DNA from: Myxococcales bacterium | Lineage (GTDB): Bacteria > Myxococcota_A > Polyangia > Polyangiales > Polyangiaceae | Assembly (NCBI GenBank): GCA_016712525.1 | Contig: JADJQX010000007.1 | Location: 124,001-188,000, forward strand | Length of the DNA stretch: 64,000 bases | Direction: 5' to 3' | Part shown: in pieces, positions 24,247 through 31,797 of the stretch | How positions within the stretch are numbered: the first letter of the stretch is position 1 | Layout of the letters: every line of letters starts with the position of its first letter | Made by a program: the position numbers and the translations under genes | The notes under the pieces: generated by a model | Seen by the model: only the letters and a program-made list of their open reading frames with translations | What the model was told of the DNA's origin: nothing | Databases searched by the model: none

Positions 24247-24615
24247 TCACCGCTCGATCGTGTGACCGGCCTCTTTCCAGCCGCGAAATCCGCCGTCCAT
24301 CGACACCACCCGCGTGTACCCCATCTTCGCGAGCGATTCGGCCGCGAGCACCGAGCGAAAACCTCCGCCACAGTAGAGGACGATCTCGGTGCTCGTGTCG
24401 GGGAACGTCGTCTCGACGTCGCGCTCGAGGATGCCGCGACCGATGAGGCGTGCCCCGGGCAGATGCCCGTTCGCGAACTCGCTCTCCTCGCGCACGTCGA
24501 CGAGCACGAACCGCTCACCGCTCGCGATCCGCGCCGCCACGTCGGCGACCGTGCACTCGCGCACGTTCTCGCGGGCCTCGGTGACGAGCTTCAAAAAACG
24601 CGGGCTGTGGTCCAT
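24247..24615 (-). CDS. Single-domain rhodanese
   Basis: A 122-residue rhodanese-like sulfurtransferase. It carries the substrate-entry strand FVLVDVREESEFANGHLPGA and the active loop YCGGGFRS, with the CxxGxR pattern in which Cys carries the persulfide. The domain fills residues 15-120 and there is no signal peptide, so it is cytoplasmic. These proteins move sulfane sulfur to thiols or cyanide or act in sulfur relay. The gene starts 44 bp from the divergent FAD-oxidase start, so both share a short promoter region. Confidence 0.88.
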   Translation of the reverse strand: MDHSPRFLKLVTEARENVRECTVADVAARIASGERFVLVDVREESEFANGHLPGARLIGRGILERDVETTFPDTSTEIVLYCGGGFRSVLAAESLAKMGYTRVVSMDGGFRGWKEAGHTIER

Positions 24616-24659
24616 CGGGGTTTGCCTCCGTGGCGGAGCGTAAACTAGATCCTCGGGTC

Positions 24660-26075
24660 ATGTCCGCGCCCGCGCTCACTCCGGCCCGCTTCGACGCCTT
24701 TGCCCGCGCCCTCGCCGAGACCGTCCCGGAGCTCGCGACGAGCGTCGAGCCCGAGGATCTCGCCACGTACGGCCGGGACTGGACCCGCGTCTACGAGCCA
24801 CGCCCGTCGCTCGTCGCCTTCCCGCGCTCGCGGGACGAGGTGAGCCGGCTGCTCGCGCTCGCGAACCTCCACGGTGTGCCCGTGGTCCCCTCCGGAGGCC
24901 GGACCGGCCTCGCGGGAGGCGCCGTCGCGAAGGATGGCGAGGTCGTGCTCTCACTCGAGAAAATGCGGCACATGGACCCGGTCGACGTGGTCGGGGCCAC
25001 CGTGCGCGTCGAGGCCGGAGCGGTCACCCAGGTCGTCCACGAGCACTGCGCGCCTTTCGGGCTCACGTGGCCCGTCGACTTCGCGTCGAAGGGCTCGAGC
25101 CACGTCGGCGGAAACATCGCCACGAACGCGGGCGGCGTGAAGGTGATCCGCTACGGCCTCACGCGCACGTGGGTCTTGGGGCTCGAGGTCGTGCTCGCGA
25201 ACGGCGAGGTGCTCGAGCTGAACGGGGCCCTCGAGAAGAACAACACGGGCACCGACCTGCGCCAGCTCTTCATCGGGTCCGAGGGCACGCTCGGCGTCGT
25301 CACGGCGGCGACCCTCAAGCTCACGAAGCTGCCCGGGAAGCTCACCGTCGCTCTCTTCGCCACGCCTTCGCTCGCGAACGTGCTCCGCCTCTTCGCGAAG
25401 GTGCGGACCGGCCCCTTCACCTTGTCCGCGTACGAGTTTTTCACCGCCGAGTGCCTCGCGCGCCTCGAGCGGCACCGCAAAGTGCGCGCCCCGTTCGCCG
25501 ACGGCTCGCCCTTCTACGTGCTCGTCGAGCTCGAGCACACCGACGAGGCGAGCCTCGAGGCGTTCGTGTCGTCCGTGTTCGACGAGGGCATCGTCACCGA
25601 CGGCGTGCTCGCGCAGCACGAGGGCGACGCGCGTGCGTTGTGGGAGCTTCGCGAGGGAATCAGCGAGAGCCTCTCGGCGACGGGCCTCCCCCACAAGAAC
25701 GACATCTCCCTACCTATCGCCGCCCTGGAGCCGTTCTGCGAGAAGCTCGGGAGCGTCTTCGCCGAGCGCTACCCGGGCTGGGAGATTTGCCTCTTCGGCC
25801 ACGTCGGAGACGGAAACCTCCACGTCAACGTGATGAAGCCCGACGGGCTCGAGAAGGCCGCGTTCCTCGCCAAGACGAAGGAGGCCGACGCCGATCTCTT
25901 CACGCTCGTCGCCGCCCACGGGGGCAGCGTGTCGGCCGAGCACGGCATCGGCCTGTTGAAAAAAGCGGCGCTCGGGTACACGCGCAGCCCGGCCGAGATC
26001 GAGCGCATGCGCGCGATCAAGAAGGCCTTCGATCCGAACGGCATCCTCAACCCGGGCAAGGTGCTCGACGCCTGA
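24660..26075 (+). CDS. FAD-binding 2-hydroxyacid dehydrogenase (GlcD/D2HGDH family)
   Basis: A 471-residue flavoprotein of the vanillyl-alcohol oxidase type. FAD is bound by PSGGRTGLAGGAV near residue 77 and GGNIATNAGG near 151. The C-terminal FAD-oxidase cap domain holds HKNDISLP, the metal-binding HVGDGNLHVN and SAEHGIGLLKK, and ends FDPNGILNPGK. The set matches D-lactate, glycolate and D-2-hydroxyglutarate dehydrogenases, which oxidise a D-2-hydroxyacid and pass electrons to quinone or ETF. The exact substrate cannot be fixed from sequence; the HVGDGNLHVN and AEHGIG motifs suggest D-2-hydroxyglutarate or D-lactate. The ATG at 24660 was preferred over the GTG at 24630. Confidence 0.9.
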   Translation: MSAPALTPARFDAFARALAETVPELATSVEPEDLATYGRDWTRVYEPRPSLVAFPRSRDEVSRLLALANLHGVPVVPSGGRTGLAGGAVAKDGEVVLSLEKMRHMDPVDVVGATVRVEAGAVTQVVHEHCAPFGLTWPVDFASKGSSHVGGNIATNAGGVKVIRYGLTRTWVLGLEVVLANGEVLELNGALEKNNTGTDLRQLFIGSEGTLGVVTAATLKLTKLPGKLTVALFATPSLANVLRLFAKVRTGPFTLSAYEFFTAECLARLERHRKVRAPFADGSPFYVLVELEHTDEASLEAFVSSVFDEGIVTDGVLAQHEGDARALWELREGISESLSATGLPHKNDISLPIAALEPFCEKLGSVFAERYPGWEICLFGHVGDGNLHVNVMKPDGLEKAAFLAKTKEADADLFTLVAAHGGSVSAEHGIGLLKKAALGYTRSPAEIERMRAIKKAFDPNGILNPGKVLDA

Positions 26076-26109
26076 AGGTGCCGACGTTCGCCTCGGAGCG
26101 AAGGCGCGC

Positions 26110-27297
26110 TCAGTCGGCGCGGCCCTCGTCCGTGGTCTGCGCGAGCGACAGCGTCGAAGGGTCGCCGTGCGTCGGGTCGACGAGCGCGCGCCCCTCTCCC
26201 GGCGACCGTGGCAAGCCCATGAGCTCGCGCACCGTCGGGCCCACGTCGAAGAGGTGCGCGGGCTTCGAGAGGGCGACCGGGCCGTCGGGGCGCACGTTGC
26301 CACCTGCGATCATCCACACCCGGGACGACTCGGGGGCGTGGCCGCCGTGCCCGATGAAGGCCTTCTCACGGCCGTGGTCCGTCGTGACGAGCACGGTCGT
26401 GTGGCGTCCGTCGTCGCCCATGCGCTCGAGCGTCTCGAGGAGCGCGCCGATGGTGGCGTCGGCCTCGTGCAGGGCGCGCAGGTAGCTTCGGTAGTCTCCG
26501 AGGTGCGCGTGCTCGTCCGTGTCCCCGAGGCCGAGGAACATGAACCGCGGGCGCCGAGCCTCGAGGTAGGCCAGGGCGATCTCGCGCGTGAATTTGTCGG
26601 GCCTGTACTCGCCGTGGCCGGGCCACGGGAGCGCGATTCGACCGATCTCGAGGGCGCGTGTGGCGCGTGCGTCGACGCGGAGCTCGCCTTGGTTTTCGCC
26701 GCGCGCTTGGCCTGTCGACACGACGAGCCGCTCGGGTCGAACCGCGGCCGCCCGCCCGACTACCTCCCACGAGGAGATCACGGCTGCGTCGCCGCTCGTC
26801 GCCTCGGCGATCGTGTCCACGAACGTCGCCTCGGTCGTCTTCGGGCAGTCGTTCGTCGAGCACCCGAGCGGTCGCCGCTCGGAGAAGATCTCGATGTACC
26901 CCGGCTGCGACACGTAGCTCGGCCCCGACGCGAACATCGCCTCTCCGTGACCGGGGACCCCGAAGGCGAGGCCGTCTTGCGTCGCGAGCCTATGTAGTGT
27001 CGGGACGAGCACCTCTGGACCCACCACCTCGGAAGGTGGGAGAAGGTAGGTCTTGGCGAGATCGGGATCCGTCCCGAGAAAGACGTCTTGCCACCGCACC
27101 CCGTCGAGCACGACCAAGACCACGCGCCCCGGCGGCGCCGAACGTTTCTCGACGAGCGCGGGCTTCTCGCTCTCGGCCGAGGTGGTCTCGGGGGCGTTCG
27201 GCGCGCGCTTCGGCGGCGCGGGGGAGCCGTCGAGCACGGGGAGCCCGGCGAAGAGCGCCGCGATGGCGACGGCCGAAAATGCTGCCCGTTTTCGCAA
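26110..27297 (-). CDS. Exported alkaline-phosphatase-superfamily protein
   Basis: A 395-residue protein with an N-terminal signal (RKRAAFSAVAIAALFAGLPV) and a Pro/Ser/Glu linker. The mature part has the alkaline phosphatase superfamily layout: RVVLVVLDGVRWQDVF (first metal Asp), GLGDTDEHAHLGDYRSY (Asp and His ligands), TTDHGREKAF and HGGHAPES (last Asp/His ligands). The nucleophile Thr/Ser position is taken by a Ser/Gly-rich segment after VPGHGEA. Likely substrates are phosphodiesters or sulfate esters, as in nucleotide pyrophosphatases or phosphoglycerol transferases; no specific assignment is possible. The start appears to be a TTG with AAGGAG 11 bases upstream. It is divergent from the amidotransferase gene. 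Confidence 0.75.
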   Translation of the reverse strand: MRKRAAFSAVAIAALFAGLPVLDGSPAPPKRAPNAPETTSAESEKPALVEKRSAPPGRVVLVVLDGVRWQDVFLGTDPDLAKTYLLPPSEVVGPEVLVPTLHRLATQDGLAFGVPGHGEAMFASGPSYVSQPGYIEIFSERRPLGCSTNDCPKTTEATFVDTIAEATSGDAAVISSWEVVGRAAAVRPERLVVSTGQARGENQGELRVDARATRALEIGRIALPWPGHGEYRPDKFTREIALAYLEARRPRFMFLGLGDTDEHAHLGDYRSYLRALHEADATIGALLETLERMGDDGRHTTVLVTTDHGREKAFIGHGGHAPESSRVWMIAGGNVRPDGPVALSKPAHLFDVGPTVRELMGLPRSPGEGRALVDPTHGDPSTLSLAQTTDEGRAD

Positions 27298-27514
27298 GGC
27301 GGGTACGGCTCCTTGGGGGTCGAGGGGGCTCGGAGGCGGGCCTTCGGCTCGCCCGATCGGTCGTGACCTTCGATGTCATATCGGAGGTCGACCGTTTCGA
27401 CCACTTTCCGACGCGACGAAGAGCGCGTGAATATTTGACACCGAAGCCCCGACGAAAAAAAGTAGTCATCCCGCAGCCCGACGCCCGGGTCGCACCAGCC
27501 AGCGAGAACGTTCG

Positions 27515-28249
27515 ATGTGTCGGCTCCTCGGAATCGTAGGGAAACGCGCGGTGCCCGTGTCGGAGTGCCTGACCACGGCGAAGCGGAGCCTCTCGGTCCT
27601 CTCGCGCGAGCACCCCGACGGTTGGGGCATCGCGCTCCACTCGCGCAGCGCCGAGGGCTGGCGCGTGCACAGGTCGACCGAGCGCGCGCACGCCTGCGGC
27701 GAGTTCCGCCGTGTGGCCGAGGAAGGCGCGGCCGAGGTGGTCGTCGCCCACGTCCGACAGAAGACGGTGGGGCACACCTCGATCGACAACACGCACCCGT
27801 TCACGCGCGGGCGCTGGGTCTTCGCGCACAACGGAACGGTCCGTCGCATCGACGTGCTCGAGGGGCGCTCGTCGCGCCGGCGGCTCGGCGAGATCCGCGG
27901 CGACACGGACACCGAGCGGCTCTTCGCGTACTTCCTCACGCGCCTCGACGAGGCGGGCCTCACCGACGAGCCCGCGAGCCCAGCGACCGACCACGTGGTG
28001 GCCGAGGCCACCCGAGAGCTTCGTGAATGCGAAGAGCTCGGCGCGTGGAACTACCTCTTGTCCGACGGGAAGGTCCTCTACGCGCACAGGTTCGGGCGCA
28101 CCATGTGCGTGCTCGCGCGCCATGACGCCGTGCTGGTCGCGTCGGAGCCGATCACCGACGAGCCATGGACCGACGTGCCCGAGGGATCCCTCATGCGGGT
28201 CGAGCAGAGCGACGCGCCGCACGTGGTGCATCTCCCGCGGACGCCCTGA
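27515..28249 (+). CDS. Class II glutamine amidotransferase (YafJ-like)
   Basis: A 244-residue Ntn-type glutamine amidotransferase. Cys 2 in MCRLLGIVGKR becomes the N-terminal nucleophile after Met removal. Other family features are HPDGWGIAL near residue 33, AHVRQKTVG, NTHPF and FAHNGTV, and GDTDTERLF. These single-domain enzymes of the YafJ/EgtC type hydrolyse glutamine or gamma-glutamyl compounds. EgtC of ergothioneine synthesis is one known relative, but no ergothioneine genes are nearby. A bidirectional terminator lies 40 bases after the stop. Confidence 0.88.
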   Translation: MCRLLGIVGKRAVPVSECLTTAKRSLSVLSREHPDGWGIALHSRSAEGWRVHRSTERAHACGEFRRVAEEGAAEVVVAHVRQKTVGHTSIDNTHPFTRGRWVFAHNGTVRRIDVLEGRSSRRRLGEIRGDTDTERLFAYFLTRLDEAGLTDEPASPATDHVVAEATRELRECEELGAWNYLLSDGKVLYAHRFGRTMCVLARHDAVLVASEPITDEPWTDVPEGSLMRVEQSDAPHVVHLPRTP

Positions 28250-28285
28250 CCTGCTCCATCTGCGCTCGCGCACTTGCCGTCGCCC

Positions 28286-28337
28286 AAAAACGAAAGCGCC
28301 CTGGCCCCATAGGAAGGGCACGGGGCGCTTCGTGTTT
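28286..28337. terminator. Bidirectional terminator
   Basis: AAGCGCCC (28294-28301) pairs with GGGCGCTT (28323-28330), with flanking A-tract (28286-28290) on one side and CGTGTTT on the other. The hairpin lies between the convergent amidotransferase and His-rich genes and has a T-run on the minus-strand side. Confidence 0.75.
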
Positions 28338-28351
28338 CGTCGGTCAGGGGC

Positions 28352-28696
28352 CTACGCGACGTCGACCTTGCCGTGGTCGTCGCAGTGCGCGCCGTGGGCG
28401 TGGTGCAGGTGGCCATCGACGACGTAGTCGGTGTGATCGCCGTGGGTGACGGCCTCGTGCCCGCAGCCGGGTCCGTGCGCGTGGTCCTTCGCGTGGGCTC
28501 CGCAGGCGTGCGACGGGGTGCAGTCGGCCGGGTTCTTCGTGCTCACCTCGAGCGTGTGCTCGTCCACGTGGTCGCCGTGCGGGTGGTGGAGGTGACCGTC
28601 GTGGAGGTAATCGCGGTGGCCGTCGTGCTCGATGGTCTTGTGACCGCAGCCGGGGCCATGGGTGTGCGCGTGGTCTGCGTGGGTCGTGTGGCTCAT
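28352..28696 (-). CDS. Histidine-rich duplicated zinc-binding protein
   Basis: A 114-residue protein with 28 His and 5 Cys, and no signal peptide. It contains two similar halves: each has HGPGCGH, then (T/A)xxHxGHxDY-like sequence and DGHLHHxHG. The halves are separated by an acidic segment with NPADCTPSHAC. It should bind several zinc or nickel ions in the cytoplasm and act as a buffer or chaperone, by analogy with SmtA-type metallothioneins and His-rich metallochaperones. Its gene starts 23 bp after the ArsR-type regulator and probably shares its zinc-controlled promoter. Related small His-rich proteins are found in other bacteria and are sometimes mislabelled as transport proteins. Confidence 0.85.
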   Translation of the reverse strand: MSHTTHADHAHTHGPGCGHKTIEHDGHRDYLHDGHLHHPHGDHVDEHTLEVSTKNPADCTPSHACGAHAKDHAHGPGCGHEAVTHGDHTDYVVDGHLHHAHGAHCDDHGKVDVA

Positions 28697-28719
28697 GGTG
28701 GGTTCCTTCCGGCGAGGGA

Positions 28720-29133
28720 CTACTCGTCGTCGTCGTGGGGCTCGTGTCTGTGCGGCTCGGCCGCGTGATCGATGGCGCTGCGCAGGAGCTCGGCGATGTG
28801 TTTGTCGGCGAGGCCGTAGAAGATGTGCTTGCCGGCGCGGCGGCGCGACACGAGGCGCTCGGCCCGCAGGATGCGAAGCTGCTGCGACACGGTCGACAGC
28901 CCGACGCCTGCCGCCTCGGCGAGCTCCGTCACGCACCACTCGCCGTCGGCGAGGCGGTCGAGCAGCCTGAGGCGCGCCACCTCGCCCGCCGCGCGAAAGA
29001 GCGCCGCGGCCCTCTCGAGCTGCTCGTCGGTCGTACGGCCTTCACGGGCACGGCGAGCGTGCTCCTCCGGGCCACACGCGCCCTCTTCCCTTCCGGGCGA
29101 CACGGCTCGTTTTGGGGGGACCTTCGCCTTCAT
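28720..29133 (-). CDS. ArsR/SmtB-family zinc-responsive repressor
   Basis: A 137-residue winged-helix regulator. The recognition helix is in ELAEAAGVGLSTVSQQLRIL and the wing in LVSRRRAGKHIFYGL. The C-terminal helix carries the alpha-5 zinc site DxHx10HxxE: DKH, ten residues, HAAE. This is the SmtB/CzrA/ZiaR zinc-sensing pattern; the alpha-3 CVC site of ArsR/CadC is absent (only one Cys, in EWCV). A perfect dyad abuts the start codon. The N-terminal 40 residues are basic and variable. The start was set at the ATG at 29133; a TTG further upstream would overlap the operator. Zinc binding should release the protein from DNA and switch on the His-rich gene. Confidence 0.9.
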   Translation of the reverse strand: MKAKVPPKRAVSPGREEGACGPEEHARRAREGRTTDEQLERAAALFRAAGEVARLRLLDRLADGEWCVTELAEAAGVGLSTVSQQLRILRAERLVSRRRAGKHIFYGLADKHIAELLRSAIDHAAEPHRHEPHDDDE

Positions 29134-29155
29134 CACTTCACTTACCGATGAAGTG
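29134..29155 (-). promoter_or_regulatory. ArsR/SmtB operator
   Basis: A perfect inverted repeat, CACTTCA (29134-29140) and TGAAGTG (29149-29155) with an 8-bp spacer, lies directly upstream of the ArsR start codon. Its size and layout fit SmtB/CzrA-type operators, so the regulator probably represses its own operon. Confidence 0.75.
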
Positions 29156-29235
29156 TGTAGGGGCCCCCGGCCTCCCGTCAAGTGGAATGCGCGACGGCGT
29201 AGAACCCCAGCGAATCCGAGGGGTTGAAGGGGCGA

Positions 29236-29895
29236 TCAGAACGGGCGCTTCCCCTTGGCGGGTTTGGTGGGCTTCGCCGCGGGCTTCTTGGCGGGCGACT
29301 TCGTCGGCACCTTGCCCAGCACGCCGGGCCGCGAGCCCTTGGCCATCGCGTGAGCAGGCTCGGGCGCTGCGTGAGGGGCGGGCGGAGTGGCTGTCTCCGT
29401 GGCTGGAGGCATCGGCGCCGGGGGCGGTGCGGCGGGGTGGGGCGCGTCGGTGCCGTGTGCTGCCGTGAGGGCGCTCGTGGTCGCCGCCGAGGCGAGCTTC
29501 GGTTGGGCCGAGACGGCGCTCACGACCCCCGCCGAGAGGATGAGGGCCGCACAAGCGGCGCAGATGCCGAGCACGACGCCCACGGGTCTCCGCTTGGGAG
29601 CGAACGGGAGCTCGTCGTCGAGGTCGAGCGCGAGCGGAGCCATGCTGCTCGGAGCGATTGGGATGGCGGGGGTGGGCACCACGAACGGATCCACCCGTGG
29701 GGCCGCGCTCTTGGGAGCTTTGGCGGCGTCGAGGCCCGCGGCGAGCGCGAGCGTCGTCCAGGTGGGGTCGCCCACGCGCCGGATCCGCGTGGCCTCCGTG
29801 ACGTGCCCGTCGGCGAACGCCGCGTCGAGGTCGTCGAGTGACACCGTGAGAATGTCGCCGGAAGGGAGCTCGACCTGCCACGCTTCGATCGTCAT
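29236..29895 (-). CDS. GYF-like domain membrane protein
   Basis: A 219-residue protein. Residues 1-55 (WQVELPSGDILTVSLDDLDAAFADGHVTEATRIRRVG) form a short domain common at the N-terminus of myxobacterial proteins and related to GYF_2, thought to bind proline-rich peptides. A linker follows, then one membrane helix (VGVVLGICAACAALILSAGVVSA, about 107-129), and the remaining 90 residues are Ala/Pro/Lys-rich and disordered, ending in a basic tail. The start ATG at 29895 follows GGAGG by six bases. The protein probably faces the cytoplasm with its first domain. It has no obvious partner. Confidence 0.65.
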   Translation of the reverse strand: MTIEAWQVELPSGDILTVSLDDLDAAFADGHVTEATRIRRVGDPTWTTLALAAGLDAAKAPKSAAPRVDPFVVPTPAIPIAPSSMAPLALDLDDELPFAPKRRPVGVVLGICAACAALILSAGVVSAVSAQPKLASAATTSALTAAHGTDAPHPAAPPPAPMPPATETATPPAPHAAPEPAHAMAKGSRPGVLGKVPTKSPAKKPAAKPTKPAKGKRPF

Positions 29896-30054
29896 CGGAG
29901 ACCTCCAAGGAACACCTCTCAGCAACCGACGTGCCGCGCGAACGAGCAGGACGTGCCTCCCCTCCCGAGCCGCGCTTCTCGACGTTTTTGCGATCGCCCG
30001 CCCTCCTGAGAAAACCAGGATCCAGGGACGAACGACTCAGCCCGGAGGTCGCGA

Positions 30055-30091
30055 GGGTCCGACGCGCGGCGAGACGAGCGGCGTCGGACCC
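30055..30091 (-). terminator. Strong hairpin 3' of the receptor operon
   Basis: An 11-bp perfect stem, GGGTCCGACGC (30055-30065) with GCGTCGGACCC (30081-30091), surrounds a 15-base loop. It lies 29 bases after the last gene of the minus-strand operon. No T-run is visible, so it may act as a transcript-stabilising hairpin or Rho-assisted terminator. Confidence 0.55.
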
Positions 30092-30119
30092 GAGCGCGAC
30101 GTGCGTCACGCCATGGGCG

Positions 30120-31067
30120 TCACGGCGCCGGGGAGCGCGTCGGGCACTCGCCGTCCCCCTGGAAGTCTCCGAGGGTGCGCGCTTGCGAGTCGACGTAGTC
30201 GAACACGGTGATCTTGCCGTCGCCGTCCTGGTCCTTCACGGCCGTGAGGTCGTACGGGCCGTTCGGCTTCTGCGGCATCGCCGTGGCGAGGTCGCACGTC
30301 TTCAGCTCGGCCAAGGTCACGTCCTTGTTGCCGTCCTTGTCGCACGCCTTGATCCACTCGGCGCGCCGCTCGGTGACCTCCGCGCCCTGCGTGACGTTGG
30401 TGAAAAACCAGTGATCGCCGTGGATCGTGGGCTTGACCTGCACGGTGCCGCCCGAGGGGACGGCGAAGCCGGGTTGGCCGTCCTCCGTCGCGCAGTCGGC
30501 GAAGGCCGTGCCCGCCTTGAAGCCCCACTTGAACGTGTACTTCTCGGCGCCCTTCTCGATCGCGCCCTCGAAGTACACGCTGAGGCCCTCTTTCACCATG
30601 AAGTCGAGGTCGGCCTGCGAGGTGGGGGCCATGAGCTTCGCGCCGGCCTTCGCGTTCGGGAGCGAGAAGCCGAACTTGTCGTACCGTGCCGCGGCGATGC
30701 CGTTGAATTCGGCCACGACATAGCCGGTGGTGGGGGCGTTCTTCAGGTCCAGCACGTAGCTCGTGTCTCCCGAGACGACCTCGGCGCCGGTGTCGCTCCG
30801 CTGCGCGCGTAGGTTCCCGATCGAGACGAGGAAACGGTCGTACGTGACCTTCCACCCGTCCTTGACCTGCTCGGCGTCCGTCCCGGGCTCGAGCCCCTCG
30901 GGCACGGAGTCCTCCGGGACGACGACGAACTGCACGTTGCCCGTCCCCGAGGGCGTTCCGCCTCCCGAGTCGCTCGAGCAACCCTGGAGCGAGAGGCCGA
31001 CGATGGCAGAAGCGATGGACAAAGGAAGGGCGATACCGAGCCCTTTGCGGACGGTTCTACGATTCAT
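30120..31067 (-). CDS. Lipoprotein with two EF-hand-like loops, receptor operon
   Basis: A 315-residue lipoprotein: signal peptide with lipobox (LSLQGC, Cys 30) and a Ser/Gly linker. The body begins with VQFVVVPEDSVPEG and DGWKVTYDRFLVSIGNL and contains IHGDHWFF near residue 220, a possible metal site. Two calcium-loop-like segments follow, DKDGNKDVTLAEL near 247 and DQDGDGKITVFDY near 285. The protein is probably periplasmic or on the inner face of the outer membrane. It is the third gene of an operon with a TonB-dependent receptor, 22 bp after the second, so it may bind the receptor's substrate or modify it. I do not recognise the family. Confidence 0.65.
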   Translation of the reverse strand: MNRRTVRKGLGIALPLSIASAIVGLSLQGCSSDSGGGTPSGTGNVQFVVVPEDSVPEGLEPGTDAEQVKDGWKVTYDRFLVSIGNLRAQRSDTGAEVVSGDTSYVLDLKNAPTTGYVVAEFNGIAAARYDKFGFSLPNAKAGAKLMAPTSQADLDFMVKEGLSVYFEGAIEKGAEKYTFKWGFKAGTAFADCATEDGQPGFAVPSGGTVQVKPTIHGDHWFFTNVTQGAEVTERRAEWIKACDKDGNKDVTLAELKTCDLATAMPQKPNGPYDLTAVKDQDGDGKITVFDYVDSQARTLGDFQGDGECPTRSPAP

Positions 31068-31089
31068 GAAGTGACTCCGTTTTGGATGG

Positions 31090-31797
31090 TCAGAGACGCG
31101 AGAATCGAAACTCGGGTGGACGTGCCACCTTGAGGCCTACGAGCACGGCGTCGTGCGCGGGGCTCTTCGTGTCGAGCACGATGGGACGTTTCGCCGTGCG
31201 GAGGACGGCGTCGAAATCGATCTGCCGAAGCCAGGCCTCGGGGGTGAGCGCGACCGTGAGCTTCGTCCGTTCGTCGGCGATCTCGGCTTCGGCGGGGGCC
31301 GTCGGGACGGCGCGCTGCCCGTGGTACTGCGGGACCACGTCGACGACGAGGCGGAAGCCCTCTTCGGGCTCGCCCACGCGCGCGAGGGTGCCCTCGAACA
31401 CCATCGAGTGGGCCTCGGGCGCCGTGCTCGACGGCTCGACGGCGAAGCTCGTGTCGAACCAGTGGAGGCCGAGATCGTACGAGACGCTCCGGACCTGGCC
31501 GGTGAAGCCCTTCACGGTGCCGAGGGCCTGCGGGCCCGGCGCGAGCAGATCGATCCGCGAGACCTGCACGATCTCACCGAGGGCCGATTTGCACAGCGCC
31601 GACGAGCCCGACGACGCAGCGCAGAAGTACGCGGGACCAAAGGCAAATTCGGCGCGCGAGAGGCGCACGCGGATCCCGTTCGCCTCGAACGACGAGGCGA
31701 GATCGGAGGTGGCGAAGGCCGAGTACGCGACCTCCGATTGAGGCGACTCGAGGCACGCCGAGAGCGCGACGAGGCCGATGGCGAAGAGGCGCCTCAT
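31090..31797 (-). CDS. Lipoprotein of receptor operon
   Basis: A 235-residue lipoprotein with a short signal peptide (LFAIGLVALSAC, Cys 15). The mature protein is predicted to be mostly beta strand: NGIRVRLSRAEFAFGPAYFCAAS, then KSALGEIVQVSRIDLLAP, SVSYDLGLHWFD and RLVVDVVPQYHGQRAV. Only two mature Cys are present, close together (YFC...LC), and could be disulphide-linked. Its ATG overlaps the receptor stop by four bases (ATGA, 31794-31797), so the two proteins are made in step. The close coupling suggests a periplasmic partner or substrate-binding protein for the receptor. Family unknown; the substrate is not evident. Confidence 0.65.
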   Translation of the reverse strand: MRRLFAIGLVALSACLESPQSEVAYSAFATSDLASSFEANGIRVRLSRAEFAFGPAYFCAASSGSSALCKSALGEIVQVSRIDLLAPGPQALGTVKGFTGQVRSVSYDLGLHWFDTSFAVEPSSTAPEAHSMVFEGTLARVGEPEEGFRLVVDVVPQYHGQRAVPTAPAEAEIADERTKLTVALTPEAWLRQIDFDAVLRTAKRPIVLDTKSPAHDAVLVGLKVARPPEFRFSRL

